64,000 nucleotides of DNA from Phytoseiulus persimilis. Its lineage: Eukaryota; Arthropoda; Arachnida; Mesostigmata; Phytoseiidae. Positions within the stretch are counted from its first letter, which is position 1, and each line of letters begins with the position of its first letter. Location of the stretch: positions 24,924,001-24,988,000 of the forward strand of contig CM075101.1 in assembly GCA_037576195.1 (NCBI GenBank), written 5' to 3'. Of the stretch, positions 51,482 to 64,000 are shown piece after piece. A program made the position numbers and the translations under genes. The notes below the pieces were generated by a model. That model did no database searches. It was not told the origin of the DNA and was given only the letters and a program-made list of their open reading frames with translations.

Positions 51482-53983
51482 TCATTTCAGTATGTCCCGA
51501 GAAACTATGAGTCGCATCACTTCATTCGTCCCTTCAATTATGGGGTGCGCCCGACAATCCCGGAAATACTGTTGCACGGGATACTCCTTGATGTATCCGT
51601 ATCCGCCCATCAACTGCATCGCCTTGTTCGTGATCTGAAACCCCGTATTCCCTCGATTTTCATTGCAGTGAACGATACATTGAACCCTACATCGCAATCA
51701 CACGATGCGCGTTCGAGCTCGATGCCATATGGGAACCTTGGAATTCAATCACAGCCGCTCCCTCAATTCATCCTCGGCGAGGAAAGCAGCTCGAACAGGC
51801 ACAATACGAAGCATTCTTGCCAACTTGACGCGCGTCAAGTCGGGCCCGGGTCGACAAAAGCTTCGCGTTATCTGCCTACGACCGCCCATTGCTCACAGCG
51901 AAACTTCGACGTTGTTCTCTAAATATATGGTCGCATACGACGATTCTTCCTGACACAGCTTACCTCGAAGCAAGTTTCTGTAGCATAGTATTTAGCCATA
52001 GCACACATCTGGGTCGCATTTTCTCGGTTCTCTTGCGACGTCTTTGCCGCTTGTCGCACCATAAGTCTCGCTGCCTGCAATCTCGTCGCCATTTCTGCCA
52101 AGCGGAATTGATTGTACTGTAAAAGATTCGACCGGTGATACCATAGTGGCCCTCGGGTTCACACTTCTGCGAGCGAGAATCGGCAGCGCTGGTGATACTC
52201 CGTGGGACTCGCAACGACCTCGCCCGTCGTTAGATAGTCTGAACAAGATACTCTTAGCGTTCTGGAGGTCGAGTTCCCACCTGGAAGTCAGCTATCGCCC
52301 TCCCAAATTGCTTCCGTTCCTTCATGTAGTCGGCTACGAGCTCTATGCTGGCGGCTGCTCCTCCAACGGAGCACGCGCCGATATTCACACGCCCGTTGTT
52401 GAGCCCTGCAGACCGAAGAAATCGATCTCAATGTGCTACTATGCCGTCGGCATAATTATCATACCCCGATTCTCCGTGTCGGACCGGCTCTTGCATGAAG
52501 AGCCTGGCTGGCACCTTTCATAGCGATACTGAATCCTTCGCCTTCTTCGCCCAGCCTGTTGGCGACGGGGACTTTGCAGTCTTCAAAGATGACAGCTCGC
52601 GTCGGGTGCGAGTTCCAACCGAGCTTCTCTTCATTCTTGCCAAACGATAGACCCGGCGAATCCTTTTCAATGACAAGACAAGTTATTCCTGGAAAACGTA
52701 TCCGAGTTAAATTGAAGCGTGGAAATCTTGAAGTAATTCATGCTCCTTCACCCAAGCTTCAACGTTTCCGGAGACGTACGATTACGAAGATCGATTACCT
52801 TTCGACCCACTTGCTCCTGTTCTCACCATACAGACGTACAAATCGCTTTCACCAGCTCCTGAAATGAAGGCCTTGCTGCCGTTGAGCACGTAGTTATCAC
52901 CCTTCTTCAGGGCCTTGGTCGTTAATGCAGCAGAATCACTGCCGCTGCCTGGTTCTGTGAGACAATACGAGCTGAAAAATTCCATCGAAGCCAGCTTCGG
53001 AATCCTGAAAACGAAGCCTCAATGTTGTGATTCATGATAAGAGCCGGTCATTTCAGGCAGTATTCATTCATCTCTTGCGAGAGCTCCCTGGTTGCATCAG
53101 TCAGACTAGATGTATGTAGGAGTTTTTGGTGCTTGAGCTTGACAGCTCTCATGGTGGAAGAACATCACTCCCGTCTGTCCTCACACACATGGATTGATGG
53201 AAGCGGATCGATGAATAATGCCTTCACTTCCCGGCTCTACGTAAGACTTCCATGGATTAGTCTAGTTCCGCTGACCAGAAACGCGCACCATTTCTCTCGC
53301 TGTTCAGGGTTTCCGAAAGCATCAATCATCCAAGTCGCCATGTTGTGAATACTCAGATAAGCGGCTGTAGACGTACAACCTCTCGCAAGAGACTCGAAAA
53401 CGATTGCGGAATCCAAACTTCCGAGTCCACTGCCACCGAATTCTTCCCGGACCCTTATCGCTCCAAATCCAAGTGCAGCCGCCTTCCGCAAAGCCTCTCG
53501 AGGAAAGATGTGCTGTAGAATTGGCCCTTTCAGCACCTTGTCCGCACTTCTTCAACGAATCTGAGCGGTCCCATGTCCCGATCACTCAATTGTTACACGA
53601 AGTCGATTTTAAGGATTCCCATCGTTTTGACAAAAAAGTGGAAACGTTTCTTGACATTACCCCATGGTCCCAAGCTTTCATATTGGGGAGGAACTCCCTC
53701 TCCGCAAAGCTTTTCGCGGTTGTTTGCATTTGAAGCTGCTCTTCGCTCAGACCCATAGTATCTGTGGAGAATCACACAATTCAGATGAGAAGCGCGAACT
53801 CAGAATCAGAATCGCGAAGCGCGGAGGGATTGTCCAGGAGTGGTACCCATCTTCCTGTGCTCGTCTCCGCGTCGTTTTGTCGAATCCAAACAAGAACTCA
53901 CCGTCTAGTGAAAGTCTGGAGGAGTGTCTAACAAGACCTCTTCCACTGGTCATCAATCGGGGGCATCGTGTTAAAATCGTCAT
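51482..53983 (-). CDS. ACAD8: Isobutyryl-CoA dehydrogenase, mitochondrial
   Basis: FAD-dependent acyl-CoA dehydrogenase that oxidises isobutyryl-CoA to methacrylyl-CoA in valine catabolism. Eight exons fit in phase: 53983-53902, 53761-53661, 53512-53276, 52994-52799, 52688-52515, 52405-52281, 52116-51964 and 51634-51482, giving 406 aa against about 415 in human. Exon 1 encodes an Arg-rich mitochondrial presequence ([19 protein letters not shown]). Signatures are [65 protein letters not shown] and [19 protein letters not shown]. The catalytic-base region is [10 protein letters not shown]. The sequence follows ACAD8 more closely than short-chain or branched-chain relatives, notably at [15 protein letters not shown]. 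The exon 3/4 junction is the least certain. Confidence 0.95.
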
Positions 53984-56900
53984 CTGAAATCAGGTACTGA
54001 TTTCGTGAATTTCTTCGAACGAACGCTGATAAAATGAGAAAGATCTGCGGGAATCTCATCTTGAACGGAGTGAGTGGATCCGAGGAGCCTCACGGATCGC
54101 CGTTCGATGGAGCCTCAATGAATACTAGAGAGATTCCAACGTACGTTGTGGACAAAGGATTCCAGACACTTTCGCTTTGCTTCACGTGTGGTGGAAGAAC
54201 GCTCAACAGCAAGCATGGAGTGGACTCGTTGATAACGGGCCACCAGAGGTCGCTTCGGGATATCTCGGTTGTCTGTCTACCTGCCCGTCCATCGTCGAGG
54301 TTGGAGCAGAATGTCTTGCACACAGACACGCCAGTAGTCCTCTGCAACCGAAGAGGAAATGTCCTCTCACCGACGCTTGAATCGCTCATCGAGGTTTCGT
54401 GACGTGAAGCCGCTCCGGGATTCTCCTTCAAATTGCATTTCAGAAGGAGGACATACATCAATTTAGCGTCATCTCGACTCCGATGAACTTCCGCATCCTC
54501 CCAGCCTCCCCTCACGATCTGGACAAACCCGAAAAGAGAATCGGGTGTCGAATGTTCCTAGCTGGTTTCTATCGTTCGCGGAGTACTATTGCGGCATGCA
54601 CGCAGGCAGGGGATGAGTGGAAGTGACCCATATTATCAGTATCTTCGTCTTGTATTGTCATATCAGTGGAGTGAATCGGGAGTTCGCCAGAACTATGATA
54701 GTGAGATCAATGCCGCCAGAACGGCTCGATGAGACAACGAAGAACTTCGCAGAAGAAATTTGTCAACGTTGGCTCCGATAAGAGAGCACTTCAATTGAAA
54801 TTTGATACTTGGAAACGAGAATCATGTCTTAATATCAATATTTGTTCATGCTCTCCATTTCTGAATGTTGCTCTCGCAGAGATTCTGAGGAAACACGATA
54901 TCGTTGACCTCGCGATAACACAGTTCCCAAGAATCGAGTTCGCCTGATACTATGAGCCTAGCCTGTCAGCTCAGTCACAAGTTAACACTCAGAACTCATG
55001 ATGGTTGTGAATATCCTCATCTTCTGTTCACCGGCTGTACTTCCGGGGAAAATAAGGACTGATGAGATTTCAAGGTCTCGTCGTTGCTTCAGGTATGTGA
55101 AACTCATACCTACTGGCGAAAGAATCGTTATTCTCTGCGGCGTCATTCACGAGACAATCCAGTTGAGCCCCGATTCTCCACTTGATCGAAATTGAAAAAA
55201 AAATGAGGGGGAAGGGCCCTCGCCATGTAGCCCATTGGATAGAATTATTCGCTCGAATGGTATGTGATAGAGATCCCTATTTCGACCCCCTCTCCCCACT
55301 CGGAAAAGCGGGAAGTATTCAACAACTCATCGCATTTCGAGGCTTCAGTGCTTCGATCGAAAATCCTCCGCTGTGTTGGCCAGAAAGATTGGGGTGCTGG
55401 TCACCCGATCAATATTGAACGGAGATCCTCGAGAACCGAATGAACTCTCCGTGAAAGAGTAACCTGCGTCCGTTGACCGGAGCGGTGAGGCAGCCAACAA
55501 TATATCAACGCGTGCATGTTGTCTAGGTTAGGATCCACTCCTCCGTAGCTCAGCTGACCAAACCCACACCACCGACAGGTCTCCTCTCACAATCGCGAAG
55601 CGTTAGCATCTGAGTTAGCGGGAATCTGCAGGGGTACGGAGTTCGCCTTCTACGCCGTTGCTCTGAGTGGATCGCCTCACTTAACTCGACCCGCGCCCCT
55701 GCCAGCTCTGCGCGGCTGCGACACCCGCGCTCATTCTCATGATACGCGCACCATGAGGATGGATTCAGGGGTTTCCCGCTCTACGAAGGTGCCTGGGATA
55801 TCTACCTCCAGTGGATGACGCGAAGCTCTTGCGGCCTTTTAGTTCTCAGATCTCACTGCCGAAGAGCTCTGATTCTGGAAAAAACTCCTCGATATCTTCT
55901 TTCAGTCCGTGAAATGAGCGTGAGTAGCTCCGCGATCGGGGGAGGAGACTTGTCGGAGAGCTCGGTGAAATGGGGTTCGGTGAACTCTGTGTACACCGCT
56001 GTCTAGGTTTGAAATTGGCATCATTCACGATTGGTCCTATAAGCTGCTTAATTAGACCAATATTCGAGAGCTGCGGGCTCTGGAGATACTTACGCCGGAG
56101 TGTCCGCTGTGGATATCTGCTCAGTGGTGCCCAACTCGATTCGTTTGGCGCTTTCTATTTAGACAGTTCATTTGCTGGAGGAGGAATCAGTGATATAGTT
56201 ACAGAGTGATATTGTTCTACTGGATGAGCGAAGATTGGCGGCATCGCGAGGATGGTGGATAGAATTGCGGTTCCGCACAGACCTCTCGAGAGTGCATGAC
56301 TGACCGACCGACAGGACGATTTTGCTATAGTAGTACTCTGTGCATCAGCAACAACAACGCTGTTGCCCCATTTCAATTTCCTCGGGAAGCGCTTCTCAAA
56401 GCCTCGTTCCTAGAGAACTCGTGAGCTCGAATCAGCCAAGCCAAGTTGGGCGACAGACGCAAGAGGCTGGGGTCGATGTCTGGCAGGGGTCCTCGTTCAG
56501 CTGATCGGACCCAACATTTGTTTGAACTGCAGCTGAATAGCCCCGCCCGAACAGGTCCTGGTGATGAGTGCTCCTCGCTGATATCCTGGCATTCTAAACG
56601 ATATATTTTTCCGTCATCGGAGAGACAAAAAAATGCTTTCTTTCTCTGGTCTCAGAAGTTCACGGAGGGGTTCCCAACAAAAGGTATTCATGGAGGGAAT
56701 GTGAGCGTGCGAGCTCTGCGAGAGGCACCTTCATTCATGAATATTGAGATGTGGAAGGCTACTGTGATTCAGCTAGAGCGAATTAGAGAGAAGGACTTGA
56801 GTTGGACAGAGGCGTTCCGCGGGGCTCGACTCAATTGGATGCTGAGGAGCGGGAGTACCGTCAGAAGTTTTCCATGGAAATGTCGTTCCCTGCGGCTATT

Positions 56901-59705
56901 CCGCACTCTGGTAGTACTCCGTCATTTAGGGAACGGAATTTGAGGCTTCGCTCCGTCCTCGACCTTTGCTCGTGATGAACCGAATCTTCGATTCTTTCGA
57001 ACGGGTCAAAATTCACAGCAGCCACGCTCATGCAATTGCGGCATGCGCTCGAGCGAATTGAGCTTGAGTCCGAGGAACACGGATCGCCGTGTTCCTCGGT
57101 TGTCGAGAGCCGCAGTGGGATCCCTTGTGCGGGAAAATGGACGCCCGCACGAGCTATCCTCGGACCGCCCCTCGCTCCTCTTCCAGGTCATTCAATCCAT
57201 CATCTGTATCCCCAATATCGGCCGAAATTCGGGATCTGATAGGATACATTGGATACGATCGGCGTGTCAGACAATGGGCTGTGAATTTCTACCGAGACTC
57301 AAGGTATTGGGACGTGAATGCAGGTTGGACAAAAAGGAAGCAAAGTGATGAGTGGGGACGAATTAAATCTCGAGGCTGTCTGAATGACGATGCTCAGCTG
57401 CCTGAACCTAAGATCGGTGATCAAACAAGAAGGTTTCCGCTCGAACGAAGGGGAGCTATTGATCTCGTGCTCGAGTTTCGGGTAGAAATTTCGCACTCGC
57501 AGCTCACTATAGGATGGCGCGCCCGGAAACCTCAATCAGGGCTCAGGCAAAGCGGATAGCTGGGAGCTTGGGAGCCAACGAAGGAGCCGAGGAAGATTTC
57601 TATGAACTCCTCCTGATATCGCCCCCTCGAGATCAGAATAAAGATCATGACCGGTTTGCAAGTCATCCCATCGAGGACAACACAGCCAATGCTCTACGTT
57701 CTTACGAAAAACGAACCGTGTTGTGTTCTACTACCAAACCAGAGATTTTTCACAGAGCCGTTCCGAGAAATTCCCATTTCAAGGCAGATATATACCGAGA
57801 TATGGTATAACCCTCTTTCTGGTTGTCTTCCTGGTTCGGATTCACCGGCTTCGATTCATATTCAGATTCAGATTCTGAACGGGAGCGATAAGGGCAGCAT
57901 AGCTCTTCCCTTCGAGAGATGCTTCTAGTATAAATCCGCACGCATCGGGCGAGCTGCTTTGTACTAAAGCGATCTATTTGAAACATGGATTGGTCCAATC
58001 GCTCATCACAGCTCTACTCGAATGGGTTCATCACTATGTTATATGATCCCAGCAGTTTCCTTATTCGCTCCAATTCTGCAAATGCACTTTTCCCGGGCAT
58101 TGAGACCTAACTTTTTGAACTAAAATGGGTTGCGGCTCTCGAGAATCATTGAACAAGTGTATTTTGAAGCAGGTCCGAGCGTTCTCTCCAATCTCTCTCA
58201 TATCGCGCTCGGGATCGTTTCCTCTGAGGCTCCCAGAATCTAACGTCATCTTCTAGAGTTCGTGCTGTCGATGTTCGTGGGAGAGTTTGGGGGATGCACC
58301 GCAATGGCGATGTCGCGGAGCACGGCCGATCGCAGTCGTGATAACGAAGGCGCATCCGCGAAGGAACGTGGTCTCCAGCTGTCATCATGTACTTAAATCG
58401 ACCCTCGTTTTCCGTGTGTCCCATATTCGCTAAGAAATTCATGTCCTCGGCTCTGATGCGGAGTTGAACGCGAAACTAAGAACCTAGTTGGCGGAACCGA
58501 TCACGATTCTCTCTTCGAGGGCACCCCACAAGCACACGTTGCGTGGGACTCAGAGGAATATGACTCCCGAGAGATATTCTTCGGAATATCAGAGCTGGAG
58601 CGGCGGCGTGAGCTCTTGCCACATTCGGAAACCTTTGACAAGCTGTGTGAGACCGATGCTTCCCGACGACCCGAATATTTCAATCAGAAACGACTCCGCT
58701 CAGCTGAGATAAGCCGTGGAAGAACGCCCCATATGTAGACGAATCACACGTTTTCGAGGGGAAATTATTGGTGATAACCGAAACGCCTATTCTCGTGATA
58801 GTGATCTCGAGGCCGGCTCTGTGAAAGGGCTCACAGTCCAAGCGGGAAAGTCGCAAGAGAATGCGGATCTCTTTACTGCGGTCTGTAAACCACACTCCGT
58901 TGAACCCCTCTGGGATCTTCGCGAACTCCATGTAATCATAAGCGATTCCCCCGAATGCGCCTTCTGAAAACAGCTTCCCGATACGAACGTGGATGGGTGA
59001 GCAAGTCTTCAACTTCGGTCCCCGTTCGGGTGGTTTCAGGGAGATCAGCGTTCTCCTAAGCAGTTTCTCCCTCAGTCTAGGATGAAGTTGAATCCACTGA
59101 TTATTGGGGATGGAACCATCCATTCAGTCGAGTGAGTTCCTGAGATTTATTCAAGCTCAAAGAGCGCTCTTGTTGTGGAGACCCACATAGACACGGTCAC
59201 TTCGGATAGAGCATTTCCGCATGACTGGACTTTTTCCTTTTGAGGTTCTGGCTTTATCGCTGGCCGCTGTGAACGCGCGGCTTCTCCAGAGTCAACTCTT
59301 CCAGAATTTCAGTTTGAAGTCCAACTATCCCAGTGTCGACCAGGTTTGCAAGGTCGCACAGGGTGGAGGTAGCGGAATCCCGGAGTTTTTTTCCGTTATG
59401 AGCTTTCCTTCGAGCCATTTTTGAGTTTTGGGAGGCTCGAGCTCGGATCAAATGGAAGAGACGTTATGACGACGCAGTTCAACTCAGGATTCAGTTTGTA
59501 CTCGTTAAATTGTAGTCTCTGGTGGAGGAAGCGGTGGCTTGGTCAGAGTGACAGGTTGAAATGGGTCAGAACAGCTGCAGGTTGCGACAGCGAGATTCCG
59601 ACTACAGATTTCTAGTCACAGCAATCGAAAACTCCGTGAACTTCTGTGTCGTATCGTGTTGGGAGCAAAAAAATATCTCAATATACACAAAACATCTCGG
59701 TACTC
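53984..59705. other. Long region without a recognisable gene
   Basis: 5.7 kb between ACAD8 and RAD51. Frames up to 165 codons (56446-56943 +, 57089-57559 +, 58680-59123 -) occur but none carries a known motif or a convincing exon chain. A sequence at about 55545-55560 (CCGTAGCTCAGCTGACC) resembles a tRNA A-box, but no B-box follows at the right distance. A perfect hairpin lies at 57070-57099. Confidence 0.45.
57070..57099. repeat. Perfect 13-bp inverted repeat with 4-nt loop
   Basis: The arms ccgaggaacacgg (57070-57082) and ccgtgttcctcgg (57087-57099) are exact reverse complements around atcg. It lies in unannotated DNA; no U-rich tract or gene end is attached to it. Confidence 0.85.
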
Positions 59706-61984
59706 TCAAATATCCTTCGCGTCTTCAATGCCCCGAGACGAAATAGCGAACTGAGCTTCGTTCTCAGGCAAACATGGACTGTCGTAGACCTTACACACGC
59801 GGTTATCGCCTCGACCCTTCTTGAGGTACAGCCTTGTCGTAGATGCGTGCGCCATGATGTGTCCACCAACGGGTCGACGCGGATCCTGTGAAACGAGAAG
59901 CCATGATTTAGGAAGCAAGAACTCGCGATGCCCAAATGAATCATTCCTTGCATCTCAGAATGGACTTTTCCCTCTCCCCAACGGCTATTCGAGCCGAACT
60001 ATTTCTCTCGGAACTCACCTGGAACAGGCTAGCTCCATCTACTTGAGCCATAACTTGGTTCGTGATGACCACGGCCACTCCAAACTCATCAGCTAATCGA
60101 GCAAGCATCCGGAGGAACTTCGCCAAATGCATTTGTCTAGCGCTGAGTTCGCTGCGGCCGCAGTAATCACTCCGATAAAGAGCTGTTGCGGAGTCCACAA
60201 TGAGCAACGCATATCTGTGAAGAGATCAGAATATCGAGCCGCTGACAATGAAGCTTCGGGGAAGCATATCATACGAAGTATTCAAGTTCCGTTGCAGACT
60301 GACATGGACGCGAAGAGGCCTACCTGCTCTCCGACATCAAAGCGCCAGCATGCATCAGAAGCTCGGTCTGGTGATCTGTATTGTAAGCTTTGGCGCAAGA
60401 TACGTTGTCCAGAACTTGTTCGCCCTGCAGACCGTATCTTTCTGCTACAGCCAGCAAGCGTTCAGGCCTGAATTCTCCTTCGGTGTCAATATACAGAGCC
60501 TTGCCTTCTGCTCCGTTACTGTCGATGGGTAGTTGACAGGCAACGGCCAATTGGTGACAGAGCTGAGTTTTTCCGGTTCTGAACTCGCCGAAGAGTTCAG
60601 TTACGCTCCCCGTTTCAATTCCACCACCAAGAAGTTTGTCCAGTTCTCTACTCCCCGTGGTTATGTAGATGATTTCCGAGCGTTGTTTGTGGATCTCCGT
60701 CGCAGATGTGAACCCCATAGGAACCAATTTCATCGCTAAGATCTTGAGCTTGTCTGCCTTCGCTTCGCTGATGCCTTTTATCTGTAACATAGAAATGGAT
60801 TGGGTTCGATGGTTCCAAAAGTGTCTCCTTCTAGGACTCGATCTAGTCTCCATCGGGCCCAGCCCTCCCCCTCCCCCAGTCAAGTTCATAGCTATATCCC
60901 TGACGGAAAAATCGCCGCCCAGAACAGAGCGAGACGCTTTTGGTGTCACGGGATGCGCATCAGGACCCATTGCTTCCGTAAATCTCGGAGTCCCGGGAAC
61001 CGTGCATGCGACTCGGTTTCGCCGCAATATAGACTTCTCCGTCTGGAAATTACATCGGAGGAGAGCAAAGTCACTCGTCGGATCAATGCCGAAGTATATT
61101 GTCTGATCCTAGACACGATGATCAGTCTCGCTACACGGTGTGTATGATTGAAAACAAACATCAGGGAGGAAGTTCGGGATCCCTTGAACTCTCCGAGAAA
61201 AATACACGCCTCCACGTCTATTAATGATTGAGGGTGAATATGATTTCTGCTTTTTTTCATTTGAGGCGTGCCCATGACTCTCATTGTGATCATACTCGTC
61301 TTCTGAGGCGGATCAAAGTCAGATGGAGCCGATGACACCTTGTTAACATTCACGTCAACCAATGACATTCGATTCATGATCACGATCGAGGATTTCCGAA
61401 TCTGATTCCTTTACTGGAATGTGCCGCCAGCGAAACTGAGGGGACGATATTTTCTCAGCTTGAGACGCATCAATGATTGAACGAAGCTTGACGAACGAAG
61501 CTTTTCCATCCCTTCGGGCCAGCCGAACGGTACTCCAAGGAACCAAGGTCCACCGGAACGCCGGAAACGCCCAGGAAGTAGTAGAGTTCGCACGGCTCAC
61601 GACCCCCGCGAGTTGCATGAATCCTCATTCGATTGAGTTTTGCGTTTCGTTAGGCGATTCTGAATTGCGGTGCGAGAATAAAGACGAGGGAGAGGTTGAA
61701 CGAGATCAGCAACGTAACGCCTTTGTTCTCTTGCAGTATTCCGTCTTACGCCTACAAGAGTTGAGAAAGAATCTACGTACCGCTAGTAACTGCTTCTTGG
61801 TCGAATAAGCCACCGCCGGGACCGTATGTATTCCGGCTTCGCGGAGTTTCTGAAGATCGCCAGCTGTTACCCCGTTTCCTTCGAGCTGCTCGAGTTTGAG
61901 GATATCTTCTTCTCCATCCTCTTCTTGCTGTCCCTGTTGTAGAGTCTCCACAACATTGTCTTTCCGGCGCTCCCGTTGCGCCAT
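59706..61984 (-). CDS. RAD51: DNA repair recombinase RAD51
   Basis: RecA-family ATPase that forms filaments on single-stranded DNA and performs strand exchange in homologous recombination. Four exons fit in phase: 61984-61781, 60781-60324, 60214-60019 and 59885-59706, giving 345 aa against 339 in human. The N-terminal helical domain ([20 protein letters not shown]) is followed by [12 protein letters not shown]. The Walker A motif is GEFRTGKT (about 133-140) and Walker B is [25 protein letters not shown] and [14 protein letters not shown] (loop L1-L2 area) are conserved, as is the C-terminal [12 protein letters not shown] with [11 protein letters not shown]. The match is to RAD51 itself rather than DMC1 or the XRCC paralogues. 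Intron 1 is about 1 kb with no feature inside; the others are about 110-135 bp. Confidence 0.97.
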
Positions 61985-64000
61985 GTTCGCACAAATTCAG
62001 AGTAAAAGTGCTGCGGCTCACAAAAAGTACGATTCCATGGGGTCTCCAGTCAAGACTCTTCACCTACGAGCAGCTCTGGCATGTTTTGGCGCGTTCCCAT
62101 GAGCCAAGGGGAGAGAGACTGCGTGAAAGTGCCAGAAAACACTCATACTGGGGGCGCGTTTAGCAGACTACGCCTCGGCGGAGCGGTGTTTCTTTTGAGT
62201 GAGTTCTGCCGAATGTATCGAGCTGATTGTCAACCTATTGTAATTATCTTCGAACTCCTATCGTAATGCGATGGAAGCATGAGGAAAAATCTGGATGGGG
62301 CTCTGAACGTCTCCCGAGGAGAAAATGCCGAATCCGTGACCGATTTCCCATTTGCAAGATGAGAGAAAACACGATCCTGAGGCTAATCGGAAGCTTTTTT
62401 TGAGTGAACGGTGCGCGATGCTTGGCGGTTTCGTAATTCATGGCGATCGCACACAGCGAGGACCAAAATCTTCTGCCAGCGTAGTGAGCGGTACCCCTCA
62501 GCAGGGTCCACGGCATCACAGCCTCTGCGCTGAAATCGGCCCCGCGCGGAAGTTGGCCTGCACCCGTCGAATCGATAAGTCCGCAAGCCGTTGGATACAA
62601 GTGACAATTACCTGTTCCGGGAAGCTTCCGGGGGCTTCTCGTAATGGTTTTCTTTCCGAAGTTTAGTGATTCCCCAACAAGTTTTCTCCAAGTCCGAGGA
62701 GGACGGTCTGAAACTTATTCTGAGAAACACTCTCCTCTCCTCTAACGAAGCACAAACTCGATTCATCGAGGTTTCCGACATCGGGACCAATCAGGCTTTA
62801 TGGAGATTCGCCCGAGAATCTGAGATAGGGAAGTAACACCGCGTCGTCGCTGGTCGGAAAGACACAGCGCGAGGCTACTTCTCGAGGGAGCCCAAGCCCC
62901 TCAGCCACTTTCCACCCAGGACTTCTCAGATTTCTTTGCTGCCCTAAACCAGTTCCCACGAGTCCATCCACCCTCCCGTTTGTTCAAGACACTGTGCGTC
63001 CGTGTGTATTTTCGGACGAATTTCGCCACGAATGGATTTTTCATTCCAGGGAGAGCGAGTTGAGCGAGAGAGCACTCACAGCTTTGGGAAACATGGTCAT
63101 CATTAGACCCAGTTCGCATGGGAATCGATGCGGACAGTCGATAACGTATCACTCCTCGGATCTTGACATTGATATCCAAACATAATAACAGAAAAGGTTC
63201 ACCAAAGACATCCATAAGAGTTGCGACATGGACCTGACAGGGGTTGAGCCGACGACTGTACGGGGATTCCACAAGCGGAAAGCATTCGGGCGTTTTGATA
63301 GTTGGTGGGAGGTGGACAGACTCTCAAATAGAGCGGGTGGTCATCTTTTGGATTGGCATTCCGAGATTCCAGTTCACTTGTCGGCATCGGGGATCGAATT
63401 CGCAGCCTCGGAAACAGTCAGCTGCAAACCCTTGATCTTTGAATTCGGCGAGCCAGACGGCGGCGAAGACCAATGAATGGCTGGATATACTCTTCGGCCT
63501 GAGTGGAGTGGGCAGTATTCTGTCCGACCGAATGGCCCTCTTCATCAGACCTCCGCTGGAAAATTTCCCGCTGGCACAAGCAAACGTTTTTTTTCGCGAC
63601 CTTACCGGAGAAAAAAAACGAGGAGAGCCTCCGCAAACGAAGCCGCTCCATGAACAGTCCGCGAAAATTAGTCGTGGATTCAAGTGCACAGGATCTATTC
63701 CCGTGCTCGAGTGGCTTCAAACCCTCTCAGTGAGAGGCGTCCACAGAGTTTGCTGGATGCCAGCGGCTCATTATGAGCGGAATTTGCATATCCCTGGTCG
63801 TGGAAGACTTTTCACGGTTGGTTACTCTGAGCAAGTTTGAAGCATCATCCCTACATACAATCAGGACGAGCCATGCCATCAAATGAGAAAGAAGTGACAC
63901 ATAGAACAGTTGCCCAGCTTGGGAGTTCCTCCGTACGTTCGAGTTCTCTGGGTACTTCATTGATACGAGTCGAATTCATACTAGAATGAGTACGGCAGAA
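61985..64000. other. Upstream flank of RAD51, no recognisable gene
   Basis: Contains the RAD51 promoter region and about 2 kb in which no conserved frame was found. Plus-strand frames at 63439-63840 and minus-strand frames near 63324-63689 are overlapping and motif-free. Confidence 0.45.

Noticed and set aside
63230..63420. Possible second tRNA-like SINE (GGGATCGAATTCG)
   Set aside because: The B-box match is poor and no A-box is present.

Overview
The window is eukaryotic nuclear DNA of near-balanced base composition. Its protein-coding genes are split by many short GT-AG introns (about 60 to 200 bp, plus a few long ones). The gene set (Smoothened, an RGK GTPase, a CRAL-TRIO protein, CoREST, a BEL/Pao-like gag remnant) points to an arthropod. 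The compact introns and an intron-free smoothened would fit an acarine such as a predatory mite, but the species is an inference. I rebuilt the exons by hand from family conservation, splice consensus and codon phase; in all the named genes the phases agree from exon to exon.

Layout. 1-2.9 kb: 3' end of TCERG1 (+). 5.1-6.1 kb: CRAL-TRIO lipid-transfer protein (-). 6.9-9.3 kb: RGK-family small GTPase (-). 9.9-16.3 kb: a repeat-rich island holding two diverged copies of one segment, a minisatellite, a decayed gag-like region, a tRNA-like repeat and a short secreted-protein ORF. 16.3-21.1 kb: nothing recognisable. 21.2-23.5 kb: protein with LOTUS-type domains (+). 24.0-44.2 kb: a dense block with three genes nested antisense inside introns of their hosts: smoothened (+) in intron 1 of a cytochrome P450 (-), a ZnT1-like cation transporter (+) in intron 1 of UBLCP1 (-), and PIGF (-) in intron 8 of mitochondrial alanyl-tRNA synthetase AARS2 (+). 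44.3-45.0 kb: an unrecognised minus-strand gene convergent with AARS2. 45.2-49.1 kb: CoREST (-) with a very long N-terminal extension. 51.5-54.0 kb: isobutyryl-CoA dehydrogenase ACAD8 (-). 54-59.7 kb: no recognisable gene. 59.7-62.0 kb: RAD51 (-). 62-64 kb: nothing recognisable.

The genes do not form one pathway. They cover transcription and chromatin (TCERG1, CoREST), signalling (smoothened, RGK), nuclear phosphatase control of the proteasome (UBLCP1), mitochondrial translation and valine breakdown (AARS2, ACAD8), GPI-anchor synthesis (PIGF), DNA repair (RAD51), and lipid or xenobiotic handling (CRAL-TRIO, P450). The most unusual features are the three antisense nested genes within 21 kb, the transporter with most of its predicted zinc ligands replaced, an intron flanked by an 11-bp direct repeat that contains both splice sites, and the extended CoREST.
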